Shown here piece after piece: positions 15,277 through 23,226 of a DNA stretch of 57,648 bases (position 1 is the first letter of the stretch; each line of letters begins with the position of its first letter). The stretch is from NCBI RefSeq assembly GCF_020521235.1, contig NZ_BLAY01000047.1:1-57648 (forward strand), read 5' to 3'. The translations under genes were made by a program, and so were the position numbers. Source of the stretch: Microseira wollei NIES-4236. GTDB taxonomy: Bacteria > Cyanobacteriota > Cyanobacteriia > Cyanobacteriales > Aerosakkonemataceae. Under the pieces are notes generated by a model. It saw only the letters and a program-made list of their open reading frames with translations, was not told the DNA's origin and searched no databases.

Positions 15277-16329
15277 CTAAGTTGGTTTCAGCGCTTCAGC
15301 TTGTTTCAAACTAGCTTCTGCTTCCTCATTCCGTCCTAAATTACTCAGCGCTATGCCTCGGTTATACCAAGTTTCATAGCGATCGCTCTTATATTCCAAC
15401 GCTTTATCCCAAGACGCGATCGCTTCCTCATACCTCCCCAAATTCCCCAACACCAAACCCCGGTTAAACCAAGCTTGATGATCTTCGGGTTTAATTGCCA
15501 AAACTTTATCGTAACTCTCGATCGCTTCCAGCAGACATCCCATGTATCCCAATACCACGCCTCGGTTATACCAAGCTTGGTGATAATTGGGTGAAATTTC
15601 CACAGTTTTATCCCAAGCTGCGATCGCTTCTTCCATCCGTTCTAATTTAAACAGGGCATTTCCCCGATTATTCCAAGCGTCGGATTTGTCTGGTTTGAAT
15701 TCTAAAGCTTTGTCGTAGCAAGCGATCGCATCTTGATAGCGTTCTAAGTGAAAAAAAGCATTCCCCCGGTTGTACCAGACTTCTGGCGCGCTGGGTAGAA
15801 TACCTAAAGCACGGTCGTAGTATGCGATCGCACCGCTATAATTCCCAGCATTAAATAGCTCTATTCCTTGCTGGAACCATGTTTCCACTTGTTGAATCGG
15901 GCTAGTTGTCTCTTCTTCCGCCGCGCCTGGGAACGTTTCTGCGAGTCGTTGGCGCATTTCCCTACCAATATCCCCAGCAACAGAGCATAATTCCCCGCAG
16001 TCAATTTCGCCCAATTGTACCATCCGCCTTGCCATCTGGCGGTTTGGCACGGGCGAGGCGAGTAATTGTTCCCCATAACCGCGTAACCACGCCACCCAGT
16101 CGGCTTCCTGACTGCGATGGGAAAGCGCCGCTAGCGCTCTTAAAACCTGCACTCGCCCCCACCCGCCTTCGACGCCTTCAAGGATTTGCCTGAAAAAATG
16201 TTCGTATTCCCGTGGCGTTAGGGGTTGATTGTTTGATTTCCGGTTCAATTCCGGATGTTGGGGCGATTTTTTCGCCTCAACCGCAGGCCGAAACCATTTT
16301 AAGAGCGATCGCCTCACCGACTCTATCAT
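15277..16329 (-). CDS. TPR-repeat protein sharing its N-terminal domain with the CHAT protein
   Basis: A 350-residue protein. An amphipathic basic start (SVRRSLLKWFRPAVEAKK) is followed by a helical domain at about 40-130 with LEGVEGGWG, WLRGYGEQLLASPVPN and RMVQLGEI. The same order of motifs occurs in the CHAT-TPR protein at 11915 (LEGVAHGW, WLRRFGERLLASPARN, RMVRLGEL). Then come five consecutive TPRs of 34 residues (WFQQGIELFNAGNYSGAIAY, WYNRGNAFFHLERYQDAIAC and three more) ending at ASLKQAEALKPT. No CHAT domain follows, and there is no signal peptide. By shared domain and proximity it is likely a partner or paralogue of the CHAT protein, but that is an inference. Confidence 0.85.
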   Translation of the reverse strand: MIESVRRSLLKWFRPAVEAKKSPQHPELNRKSNNQPLTPREYEHFFRQILEGVEGGWGRVQVLRALAALSHRSQEADWVAWLRGYGEQLLASPVPNRQMARRMVQLGEIDCGELCSVAGDIGREMRQRLAETFPGAAEEETTSPIQQVETWFQQGIELFNAGNYSGAIAYYDRALGILPSAPEVWYNRGNAFFHLERYQDAIACYDKALEFKPDKSDAWNNRGNALFKLERMEEAIAAWDKTVEISPNYHQAWYNRGVVLGYMGCLLEAIESYDKVLAIKPEDHQAWFNRGLVLGNLGRYEEAIASWDKALEYKSDRYETWYNRGIALSNLGRNEEAEASLKQAEALKPT

Positions 16330-16416
16330 CTGTTGTATCCCAGGGTCGCATTCATCCCAAATTTTATCGAGGTTTTTCCGCAGAAACTGTCGATTTTTAC
16401 CGTTGGCGATCGCAAT

Positions 16417-17280
16417 TTATATTGACATCGATGAAACAACCCAGCGAATCCCATTCACCAGATAATATCCTCCAGTCAGAATTAGTAGCCCCCCAGCCAA
16501 GGCTAAAATTCGCTCCGAGTATGGCAACAAAATGCGGGTTTGCTTGGCTAACCCCGCAAACAGACTCGCCAGGAAAATCACCGCCGTGTTGCCCAAAGCA
16601 TAGCAAACCATTGTCAGCATACTTTGTAACCCAGACCCCGTCGCAGCGGCAGCAGTTAAAACCGCAAATAAAACCGGACTGCTACAGGGAGAACTTACCA
16701 AAGCAAATGTTAATCCTACACTATAAGCGCCTAAGCTTGAAGGCAATTGCCGGTTAATTTGGGGTAAAGGTAGATTGAGCCACCCGAATAAGTTCAATCC
16801 CATTACCAACATTACCAAACCCACTGCTAGCTCTACATAACCCCGGTATGAAAACAGCGCCGCGCCGATTAAGGCAGAAAATAAACCCAAACAGCTGAGA
16901 ACCGTCACCACGCCCAATACAAATGAACCAGCTTTGACAAAGGCATCTTTACGCGAGGTAATATCCAGAGTGCCGATGTAGCTGAGATTCACCGATAGTA
17001 AAGCTAGTTTGCACGGCGAAATGCTGGCAATTAAACCTCCCACAAACGCCAGTAAAAGTAGGAGGTACGAGTTATTGTCAGGGTTTTTACCTAACCATTG
17101 GTGATAGCTAATTTCCAGTTGGAAAACCAAGTGTTGCAGCGGTTGGAATATTTCGCTCCAATCGATCCAACTAACAGCCAGAATTAGTAAAATCGTTCCG
17201 GCGAATAGCAATCCCGGTAGCAATCGTTTGGTTAGATTGCGTTTATCAAAACTTTTAGATATCCACTTAGCCAGCGTCAT
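16417..17280 (-). CDS. CcdA/DsbD-type transmembrane thiol-electron transporter
   Basis: A polytopic inner-membrane protein of about 287 residues. After one N-terminal membrane segment (LLPGLLFAGTILLILAVSW) come six hydrophobic helices typical of CcdA/DsbD-beta. The two redox cysteines lie in ASISPCKLALL and SSPCSSPVLF, the usual positions in the first and fourth core helices. Family members carry electrons from cytoplasmic thioredoxin to extracytoplasmic thiol proteins, for example for cytochrome c or photosystem assembly. The frame opens at 17334, but the first 18 codons border an interspersed repeat, so MTLAKW at 17280 is preferred. It lies downstream of a secreted thioredoxin-like gene on the same strand, which fits an electron-transfer pair. 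Which ccdA paralogue this is remains unclear. Confidence 0.82.
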   Translation of the reverse strand: MTLAKWISKSFDKRNLTKRLLPGLLFAGTILLILAVSWIDWSEIFQPLQHLVFQLEISYHQWLGKNPDNNSYLLLLLAFVGGLIASISPCKLALLSVNLSYIGTLDITSRKDAFVKAGSFVLGVVTVLSCLGLFSALIGAALFSYRGYVELAVGLVMLVMGLNLFGWLNLPLPQINRQLPSSLGAYSVGLTFALVSSPCSSPVLFAVLTAAAATGSGLQSMLTMVCYALGNTAVIFLASLFAGLAKQTRILLPYSERILALAGGLLILTGGYYLVNGIRWVVSSMSI

Positions 17281-17324
17281 AATTTTAATGCGTCCGCGCC
17301 GAAATCGTTTTTTTTCCACAATCT

Positions 17325-17390
17325 GTGGGGACACGGCATCAATTATCTTTGCCCGCTCTTTCCAAAGTTTTCGCTTGCCGTGTCCCTACC
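17325..17390. repeat. Inverted repeat, GGGGACACGGC family, copy 2
   Basis: GGGGACACGGC (17327-17337) is mirrored with one mismatch by GCCGTGTCCCT (17377-17387). It lies just upstream of the CcdA-like gene and separates it from the thioredoxin-like gene, together with a run of AATTAGC/CCATTAG heptamers at about 17519-17542. Confidence 0.8.
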
Positions 17391-17550
17391 CGCTATTGCA
17401 CTCCTGAAACAGATTTTTCCCTTGCCTTGTTTCTGCTTAACTCAAGTTGATAGTTATCTCAAAACAACGGTTGGCTAATTGCTAATGGCTCAATCAGGAA
17501 AAATGCTATATTCTTCATCCAATTAGCAATTAGCCATTAGCCAGCGCTAT

Positions 17551-18009
17551 TTATTGACTTCTAAAATTGCGAGAACCTTTATAACCAGATATATCTGCCA
17601 GTTGATTTAAAGTCTGCATTCCCTTGTACTGCTGCCCGTTAATTTCCCAAGTAGGAAACCCATCTACATTCGCTTGGCGGCATAAATCGGGTCTGCCATT
17701 TTCTCCTCTGGGATCGCACTCGATATAAGTAATTTGGCTAAAAGCTTGTCTGCCAAATAATTCTTTCTGCCTAGTACAATAAGGACACCAGTAAGCCCCG
17801 TACATTTTAGCGCCTCGTTGTTTCAAATGTTCAGCCAATGCAGTTTCTGCCGCTCCAGAATTAGTGCTGATTTGCGAGTTTCTCCCTTGAGAAACAAGCG
17901 AATTTGATGTTAAACCGGATGGGATGGGGGCTTGCTGTTGGGCATAGGCAACAGTGCCTAACGCGGTTACTACTGCTGCCAAAGACCAGATAATAGTTGT
18001 CGATTTCAT
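17551..18009 (-). CDS. Secreted thioredoxin-fold protein, VKOR-Trx-like
   Basis: A 152-residue protein with a signal peptide (STTIIWSLAAVVTALGTVAYA) and a thioredoxin-like domain carrying the CPYC active site in YGAYWCPYCTRQKELF (about residue 75). Further features are YIECDPRGENGRPDLC and the cis-Pro loop GFPTWEI. This pattern matches the Trx domain fused to cyanobacterial vitamin K epoxide reductase, here as a free secreted protein. It should act in the thylakoid lumen or periplasm as a disulfide donor or reductase. The neighbouring CcdA-like gene downstream could supply electrons. The ATG at 18009 has an AGAGG about nine bases upstream. Confidence 0.85.
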   Translation of the reverse strand: MKSTTIIWSLAAVVTALGTVAYAQQQAPIPSGLTSNSLVSQGRNSQISTNSGAAETALAEHLKQRGAKMYGAYWCPYCTRQKELFGRQAFSQITYIECDPRGENGRPDLCRQANVDGFPTWEINGQQYKGMQTLNQLADISGYKGSRNFRSQ

Positions 18010-18316
18010 AAAGTCTGCCTCTTTTACCTGGAGTCGATAATTTTATAGTTATTTTAAATTGTGGTCTTGATTCAGCGGATGGTCAAGCTACTGAAATAGA
18101 TAGTTGACTTTGGGATAATTTTGTGGTAATAAATTGGCGTGACAAAACAAACCTGGTTGCGGTTCCACAAAAGACAATGGCTCGTTAACAAATGGAGCGG
18201 AATTCCCCATCCGTCTATAGGGCGGGGATGAATAGCGACCAAAAAATAACCTGAGGGATAGGGAATCCACAGAATCTACGCTATATTATGTTATCAGCAA
18301 CTTCTGATGATGATAA

Positions 18317-19336
18317 ATGCTCAAGGCGTATAAATACCGCATTTACCCCGCTCAAGACCAGCAAATATCTCTGGCAAAGTCTTTTGGGTGCTGTCGTTGG
18401 TATTGGAATTACGCCCTTTCTTTGTGCCAAGCAACCTATAAGGCTACAGGAAAAGGACTGTCACGAGGTTATATTCAAGGACTGTTGCCCGGTGTCAAAA
18501 AAGAATATCCTTGGCTAACAGATGCTTATTCTCAATGCTTACAGGTTGTGGCTCTCGACCTATCCACTGGCTACAAAAACTTCTTCGACAAGCGGTCGGA
18601 ATTACCTAACTTCAAATCAAAGCACGGTCGGCAGTCTCTTAGTTATCCCCAGAATGTTTCCTTTGACGGTGATTACATCAAGCTGCCAAAGATTGGTTTA
18701 GTGTATTGCCGTCGTCATCGGGACTTTTCAGGGAAAATAAAAACAGTTACTGTCTCTAAAAATCCAGATGGTAAACATTATGTCTCCGTCTTAGTGGATG
18801 ACTCAAAAGAGTTACCAAAGACAAGGGAGGGTAAGGCGATTGGGATTGACGTAGGATTAACCAATTTTTTGGCGATTACAAGCGAAGGTTCCAAATTTGG
18901 TAATCCTCGTTATTTTGCCAAGCACCAAAGGAATCTCAAGCGTCTTCAACAACGCTTATCCCGTAAACAAAAGGGAAGTAAAAATAGAGCCAAGGCCAGA
19001 TTAAAGTGGCCGTACGCTCTAAAATCGCTAGATGCCGTGAAGACTTTCTCCACAAACTATCTCGCAGGATAGTCAACGAAAACCAAGTGATTGCTGTAGA
19101 AAATCTGCAGAGCAAAGCCATGGTCAAAAACCACAATTTTGCTAAAACGATTAGCGATGTAGGCTGGGGAATGTTTACCACAATGCTCAAATACAAGGCG
19201 CAATCAGAGGGTAAAATATACATTGAAATTGATAGGGTTTTCCCATCTTATAATACTTGTAGTGTCTGTCTAAACAAAGTGGGTAGTTTACCCCTCGATG
19301 TTAGAAGTTGGACTTGTAAGCATTGTTCTACCGCCC
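18317..19336 (+). pseudogene. tnpB: tnpB of the outer element, 5' part, frameshifted
   Basis: The first frame starts MLKAYKYRIYPAQDQQ, the standard TnpB/OrfB opening, and runs through the first RuvC Asp (IGIDVGLTNFL). At 19001-19005, TTAAAGTGG should read TTAAAAGTGG: one lost A breaks the frame after RAKARLK. The correct continuation (VAVRSKIARCRED...) is open in the next frame and holds the second RuvC motif AVENLQSKAMVKN and the first zinc-knuckle half CSVC...CKHC. It stops abruptly at CSTA, where the second element begins. With frameshift plus insertion this copy is dead as a nuclease gene. TnpB normally acts as an RNA-guided nuclease that retains the element. Confidence 0.9.
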
Positions 19337-19388
19337 TTGACATCCTCTCGCGCTAATCCTTGCGGATGTAGCGGGAGATTCCCAAGAC

Positions 19389-20576
19389 TCACGACTTGGA
19401 TTTCTGTTTCCTTCCGTTTCCGGTTTTTCCCAGTTGCCCTTTAGACTTATGCCTATCAGGTCTTACACTCGCTCCACAGACTGCAACGGTGTGTCCCACC
19501 GCCAAAATATTGCGACTGGCGTTGATGTCTCTGTCGTGGTGCGTCCCACATTGAGGGCAATCCCACTGTCTGATATTCAACGGCAGTTTATCAACAATAT
19601 GTCCGCAGTTCCCACAGCGTTTAGAGCTAGGAAACCAACGATCAATTTTTACCAAGGTTCGACCATACCACTTGGCTTTGTACTCCAGTTGTCTCACCAA
19701 CTCGCCCCATCCAGGATCACTGATGGCGCGGGCAAGTTGCGGATTCTTGACCATGTTCTTAACTGCCAAATCCTCGACCACTATCGTTTGGTTTTCACGT
19801 ACCAGTCGAGTTGTCAGTTTGTGCAGATGGTCAATTCTTGCATCAGAAATAGACGCTTGAATGCGAGCAACTTTGAGTCTTGCTTTATCTCTATTACGAG
19901 AGCCAAGGCGTTTGCGACTCAAAGCCTTTTGCGCTCTTTTCAGCTTTTGATAGTGCTTGTCAAACACCTTGGGGTTAGCAATTTTTTCGCCTGTACTCAG
20001 GGTGACAAGGTTACTAATTCCCACATCCAATCCCACAACACTATCAACTGGTTGCAGTTTTTCATCTCTGGGATCGTTAATCCGCAAGCTGACAAACCAT
20101 CGTCCAGAAGGGTCAAGCCTAACCGTAATGGTTGTAGGTTCACATCCGGTGGGAAGTTGTCTAGACCATTTAATTGGCAATGGTTCTTGACACTTTGCCA
20201 GGTAGACCTGTCCATCCTTGCACCTAAAAGCAGACTTGGTAAATTCTGCACTACCACCGCTACGCTTCTTTTTGAAGTTGGGATATTTTGCCCTACCCGC
20301 AAAGAAGTTAGTGAATGCAGTTTGCAGATGCCTCAAGCCTTGCTGCAATGGCACACAACTAACCTGATTCAAAAACTGGAGGTCATCTTGTTTTTTCCAC
20401 TGCGTCAACATAGCAGAGGTTTGAACCTAATCTACTCGTTCTTGCCTCTCATACCAAGCCTCGGTTCTCGCTGCCAAGGCTCGGTTAAACACCAACCGCA
20501 CACAACCAATTGTTCGCCGCAAGAGAGATTCTTGCTCGACAGTTGGGTAAAAACGGTAGCGGTAGGCTTTTTCCAT
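19389..20576 (-). pseudogene. tnpB: tnpB of the inner element, with an in-frame amber codon
   Basis: The gene opens at 20576 as MEKAYRYRFYPTVEQESLL, the expected TnpB start, and runs 49 codons to a TAG at 20427-20429, then stays in the same frame without interruption to 19389. At the TAG the context is QERVD-stop-VQTSAM, where homologues usually carry Tyr. The downstream 340 codons keep every catalytic feature: Asp in VGLDVGISNLV, Glu in VVEDLAVKNM, zinc ribbon CGNCG...CPQCG and Asp in HHDRDINASRN. A shorter protein could start at the ATG at 20411 but would lack the N-terminal beta-barrel part. A single reversion or suppression would restore it. Confidence 0.85.
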
Positions 20577-20608
20577 ATCTCACATTTTACCATCAAATCT
20601 GTGAAACT

Positions 20609-20645
20609 GTTAATTGCCACCGGGATTGACCGGATGGCAATTAAC
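20609..20645. repeat. Left-end hairpin of the inner IS element
   Basis: GTTAATTGCCA and TGGCAATTAAC form an 11-bp perfect stem around a 15-base loop containing CCGG...CCGG. A second inverted repeat, ACCTCCCA/TGGGAGGT, spans 20645-20703 with an AACGCGAAGCGTT hairpin inside. The subterminal position fits the structures recognised by IS200/IS605 transposases. Confidence 0.7.
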
Positions 20646-20704
20646 CTCCCATTGCTCACGTCGCTACAACGCGAAGCGTTTAGCGGGTGTCTCCTGGGAG
20701 GTGT

Positions 20705-20847
20705 TAGATGAAGCCCTGGGAATATTGTCGTTAGGAACTAGCGATACTGCCCTGGGAGGGGATGTAAGTCGGACTGGCAAAATTTCGGTTTTGTTGGAAG
20801 CTATCCCCGTTGAATTGGGAAACCCCATCCGCCATGGGGTGGAGTAG
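20705..20847 (+). pseudogene. tnpB: 3' remnant of the outer tnpB
   Basis: The plus frame here reads VLDEALGILSLGTSDTALGG and on to SRTGKISVLLEAIPVELGNP, ending at a TAG at 20845-20847. This is the recognisable C-terminal tail of this type of TnpB (normally after ...DINASINIRDEAL). It continues the sequence that breaks off at 19336 and proves that the two tnpB elements are nested. Confidence 0.8.
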
Positions 20848-20862
20848 TTCACCTGAGTCCCC

Positions 20863-22935
20863 ATGCCATACGAACCGTTACATCATAAGTATCGTCCCCA
20901 GAGGTTTGGGGATTTGGTGGGTCAAGAAGCAATCGCAACTACCCTCACCAACGCCATCCTCTCCAGACGCATTGCTCCAGCTTACCTGTTTACCGGCCCC
21001 AGAGGCACGGGTAAAACCTCCAGCGCCCGCATTTTAGCCAAGTCTCTCAACTGTCTCAACAGCGAAGTTCCCACAGAACTACCTTGCGGGGTATGCTCTG
21101 TCTGTCGCGGGATCGAACTTGCCAATGGTTCCGCCCTCGATGTAATTGAAATCGACGCCGCCAGCAATACAGGGGTCGATAACATCAGAGATTTAATCGA
21201 AAAAGCCCAATTTGCCCCGGTTCAATGTCGATACAAAGTATATTTGATCGACGAAGTTCATATGCTCAGCCAAGCGGCGTTCAACTGCTTATTAAAAACA
21301 TTAGAAGAACCACCAAAACAAGTTGTATTTGTCTTAGCTACTACCGACCCACAACGAGTATTACCAACGATTATTTCTCGCTGTCAGCGGTTTGATTTTC
21401 GCCGAATTCCCTTACAATCAATGGTCAAACACTTAGGGAATATTGCCGCGAAAGAAAACATCGATATCGCCCCCGAAGCGCTAACCCTAGTGGCACAAGT
21501 CGCCCAGGGAGGACTGCGAGACGCCGAAAGCTTACTCGACCAACTCAGTCTATTACCAGGTCAAGTAACGGTAGATGGCGTTTGGGACTTAGTAGGCGCA
21601 GTACCGGAACGGGATTTGATGGCGCTTTTATATGCGATCGCAGATGATAAATCTGTAGAAGTTATCGATATTACCCGCCGCTTAATGGATAGGGGAAGAG
21701 AACCTTTAATCGTCCTGCAAAACTTAGCTGGATTCTACCGGGATTTACTCATCGCCAAAACCGCACCCAATCGCTCGGATTTAGTCGCCTGTACCGAACC
21801 AACTTGGAATCAGTTGTGCCAGTTTTCCCAAAAGTGGGAGATTCCTTACATTTTAGCCGGACAAAAACACCTCAAAGATAGTGAAGTTCAGATCAAAAAT
21901 ACTACTCAGCCACGCTTGTGGTTAGAAGTAACGCTGCTGGGATTATTGCCATCAGCAATTAACAGTCAGGTTACAGTTTCGCCTTCTCAGGAGCAAACTG
22001 TTGATAGAGTTTCTCACAATATTGGCAGACAACAGCAATCTCAGACCCAGCAGAAACCAACTTATCAACAGGAAAAAGCAGCAGAACTTTCTCCACCACC
22101 CGTACAACAAGAAACTCCAAAACCTACAATCCAAGATAGGGAAATCAACGCACCACAAACAAACGCCGAACCTAGTGAATTTACTGCCCCGCCGACCGAA
22201 CTCGATGAAATTTGGCGACAAGTGATTGAAAACTTGCAACCCGCTACTAAAGCGCTAGTAAGTCAGCACTGCCACTTGTTAAACTGTGATGAAAATGTAG
22301 CGTATATTAAGGTTAGCACCGAGCCGTTATTTAAACTTGCTCAGCAAAAGTTATCCAATATAGAAGCGGCTTTTTTTAAACTTCTTAACCGTAAGGTGAA
22401 GGTAAAATTAGAAGTCGGCGGTTCTTCTCATTCTAGGACTGTTGGCAAATCTGAAACGCGATCGCATCCAAAAGAAAATTTCCCGCCGGATACTATACCC
22501 ACTAGCACTACCAAACAATTTGACCAAAGTGAATTAGCAACGCCAAAGGAAATACAACCCTTGGCTAATACCGATTTAAAGATAGCAGACAAGGAAGACA
22601 AAGAGGAAAACGCCACTTGGTATAAAGCAACTTCGCCCGCTGTTAGCAATCCTTCTCCACTCCCCAAATCAGTCGTCCCAGAAGAGGAAAATTCACTGCC
22701 CTCATCGGCGATTCAAGTTGCAGAATCAACTGAAGATTCGGAGATTGATGAAGTAGCGATCGCCGCCCAAAAACTCGTCGAATTCTTCAAAGGAAAAGTC
22801 GTTAAACTAACCGATGACTTAGAATTACTCGACCCAGTTTCCACAACAACTACCCCCGCCGCCGACTTTAAACCCCAATATTCAGAGGCGACAGGGGAAT
22901 TTGAATTGGAAGAACCAGATGACGAACCTTTTTAA
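20863..22935 (+). CDS. dnaX: DNA polymerase III subunits gamma and tau
   Basis: The clamp-loader ATPase of the replicative polymerase, 690 residues. Visible are the start PYEPLHHKYRPQRFGDLVGQ, Walker A GPRGTGKTS (about residue 45), zinc-binding CGVCSVCRG, IEIDAASNTGVDNIRDL, Walker B YLIDEVHML, sensor 1 VLATTDPQRVL and SRCQRFDFRR. Domain III ends near 370. A Gln/Pro-rich linker follows, then a tau-like region (about 440-530, DEIWRQVIENLQPATKALVS) and an acidic tail ending EEPDDEPF. No intein is present, unlike dnaX of some cyanobacteria. The ATG lies about 10 bases after the end of an IS element, and no Shine-Dalgarno is visible in that gap, so the element has probably replaced the native leader. 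Confidence 0.95.
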   Translation: MPYEPLHHKYRPQRFGDLVGQEAIATTLTNAILSRRIAPAYLFTGPRGTGKTSSARILAKSLNCLNSEVPTELPCGVCSVCRGIELANGSALDVIEIDAASNTGVDNIRDLIEKAQFAPVQCRYKVYLIDEVHMLSQAAFNCLLKTLEEPPKQVVFVLATTDPQRVLPTIISRCQRFDFRRIPLQSMVKHLGNIAAKENIDIAPEALTLVAQVAQGGLRDAESLLDQLSLLPGQVTVDGVWDLVGAVPERDLMALLYAIADDKSVEVIDITRRLMDRGREPLIVLQNLAGFYRDLLIAKTAPNRSDLVACTEPTWNQLCQFSQKWEIPYILAGQKHLKDSEVQIKNTTQPRLWLEVTLLGLLPSAINSQVTVSPSQEQTVDRVSHNIGRQQQSQTQQKPTYQQEKAAELSPPPVQQETPKPTIQDREINAPQTNAEPSEFTAPPTELDEIWRQVIENLQPATKALVSQHCHLLNCDENVAYIKVSTEPLFKLAQQKLSNIEAAFFKLLNRKVKVKLEVGGSSHSRTVGKSETRSHPKENFPPDTIPTSTTKQFDQSELATPKEIQPLANTDLKIADKEDKEENATWYKATSPAVSNPSPLPKSVVPEEENSLPSSAIQVAESTEDSEIDEVAIAAQKLVEFFKGKVVKLTDDLELLDPVSTTTTPAADFKPQYSEATGEFELEEPDDEPF

Positions 22936-22995
22936 TTGCAGATAGATTCTGGGTAATGGGTAATATCATGTCCGCGAGAGATCGGTAGTGTATCG

Positions 22996-23071
22996 ATGGC
23001 TAATTGCTAATTGCTAATTGCTAATTGTCAATTGCGTGAGAGCAGCCATTAGCCATTAGCTATTATCAGTT
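22996..23071. repeat. STRR heptamer arrays after dnaX
   Basis: GCTAATT heptamers repeat four times from about 22999 to 23028, followed by CCATTAG/CCATTAGC heptamers at 23047-23067. A GGTAATT run follows near 23102-23118. These are the short tandemly repeated repetitive sequences typical of filamentous cyanobacteria. The gap to the next gene (22936-23226) holds nothing else. Confidence 0.85.
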
Positions 23072-23226
23072 ACACAACCGTTGCTACCTGACATGATATA
23101 ATTGGTAATTGGTAATTGGCTCTACAGGTCGTAATTCCGATGTAACCGGAAACGATATAAAAGTTGGTTTAAATTTCTTCCAATTAGCCATTACCCTCGT
23201 GACCACGGCAGAGCCTAGTAACGCCA

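Larger units (their letters stand above)
19337..20705 (-). mobile_element. Inner IS200/IS605-type element with tnpB, inserted in the outer tnpB
   Basis: Lying on the minus strand, it has a left-end hairpin GTTAATTGCCA...TGGCAATTAAC (20609-20645), a tnpB gene and a right end with a stem around CTCGCGCTA / TAGCGGGAG (19347-19375), ending GGATGTCAA at 19337. The outer tnpB breaks off exactly at this end (after GCCC at 19336) and resumes near 20705, so this element landed in it. Roughly 10-12 residues of the outer gene are missing, which indicates a small deletion or an inexact boundary. The strip from the tnpB 3' end to the right end is where a TnpB guide RNA would be expected. Confidence 0.75.
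18195..20852 (+). mobile_element. Outer IS200/IS605-type element with tnpB only, interrupted by a second element
   Basis: The element contains a plus-strand tnpB split into two parts by a second element. A possible left-end hairpin (CCCCATCCG...GGCGGGG) lies near 18207-18230, and a right-end hairpin ACCCCATCCGCCATGGGGT is at 20822-20840, ending near AGTAGTTCAC at 20852. No tnpA is present, so it would depend on a transposase from elsewhere. Boundaries are approximate at the left. It ends about 10 bases before the dnaX start codon. Confidence 0.7.

Noticed and set aside
16212-16757. Plus-strand frame of 181 codons
   Set aside because: It lies opposite the TPR and CcdA-like genes, whose reading frames are clearly coding; composition is not protein-like.
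19434-20711. Plus-strand frame of 425 codons opposite the inner tnpB
   Set aside because: The minus strand holds all TnpB motifs; the long plus frame is an antisense shadow.
20863-22935. Intein in dnaX
   Set aside because: The ATPase domain runs without interruption from Walker A to the sensor motifs, and the length of 690 residues is accounted for by the linker and tail.
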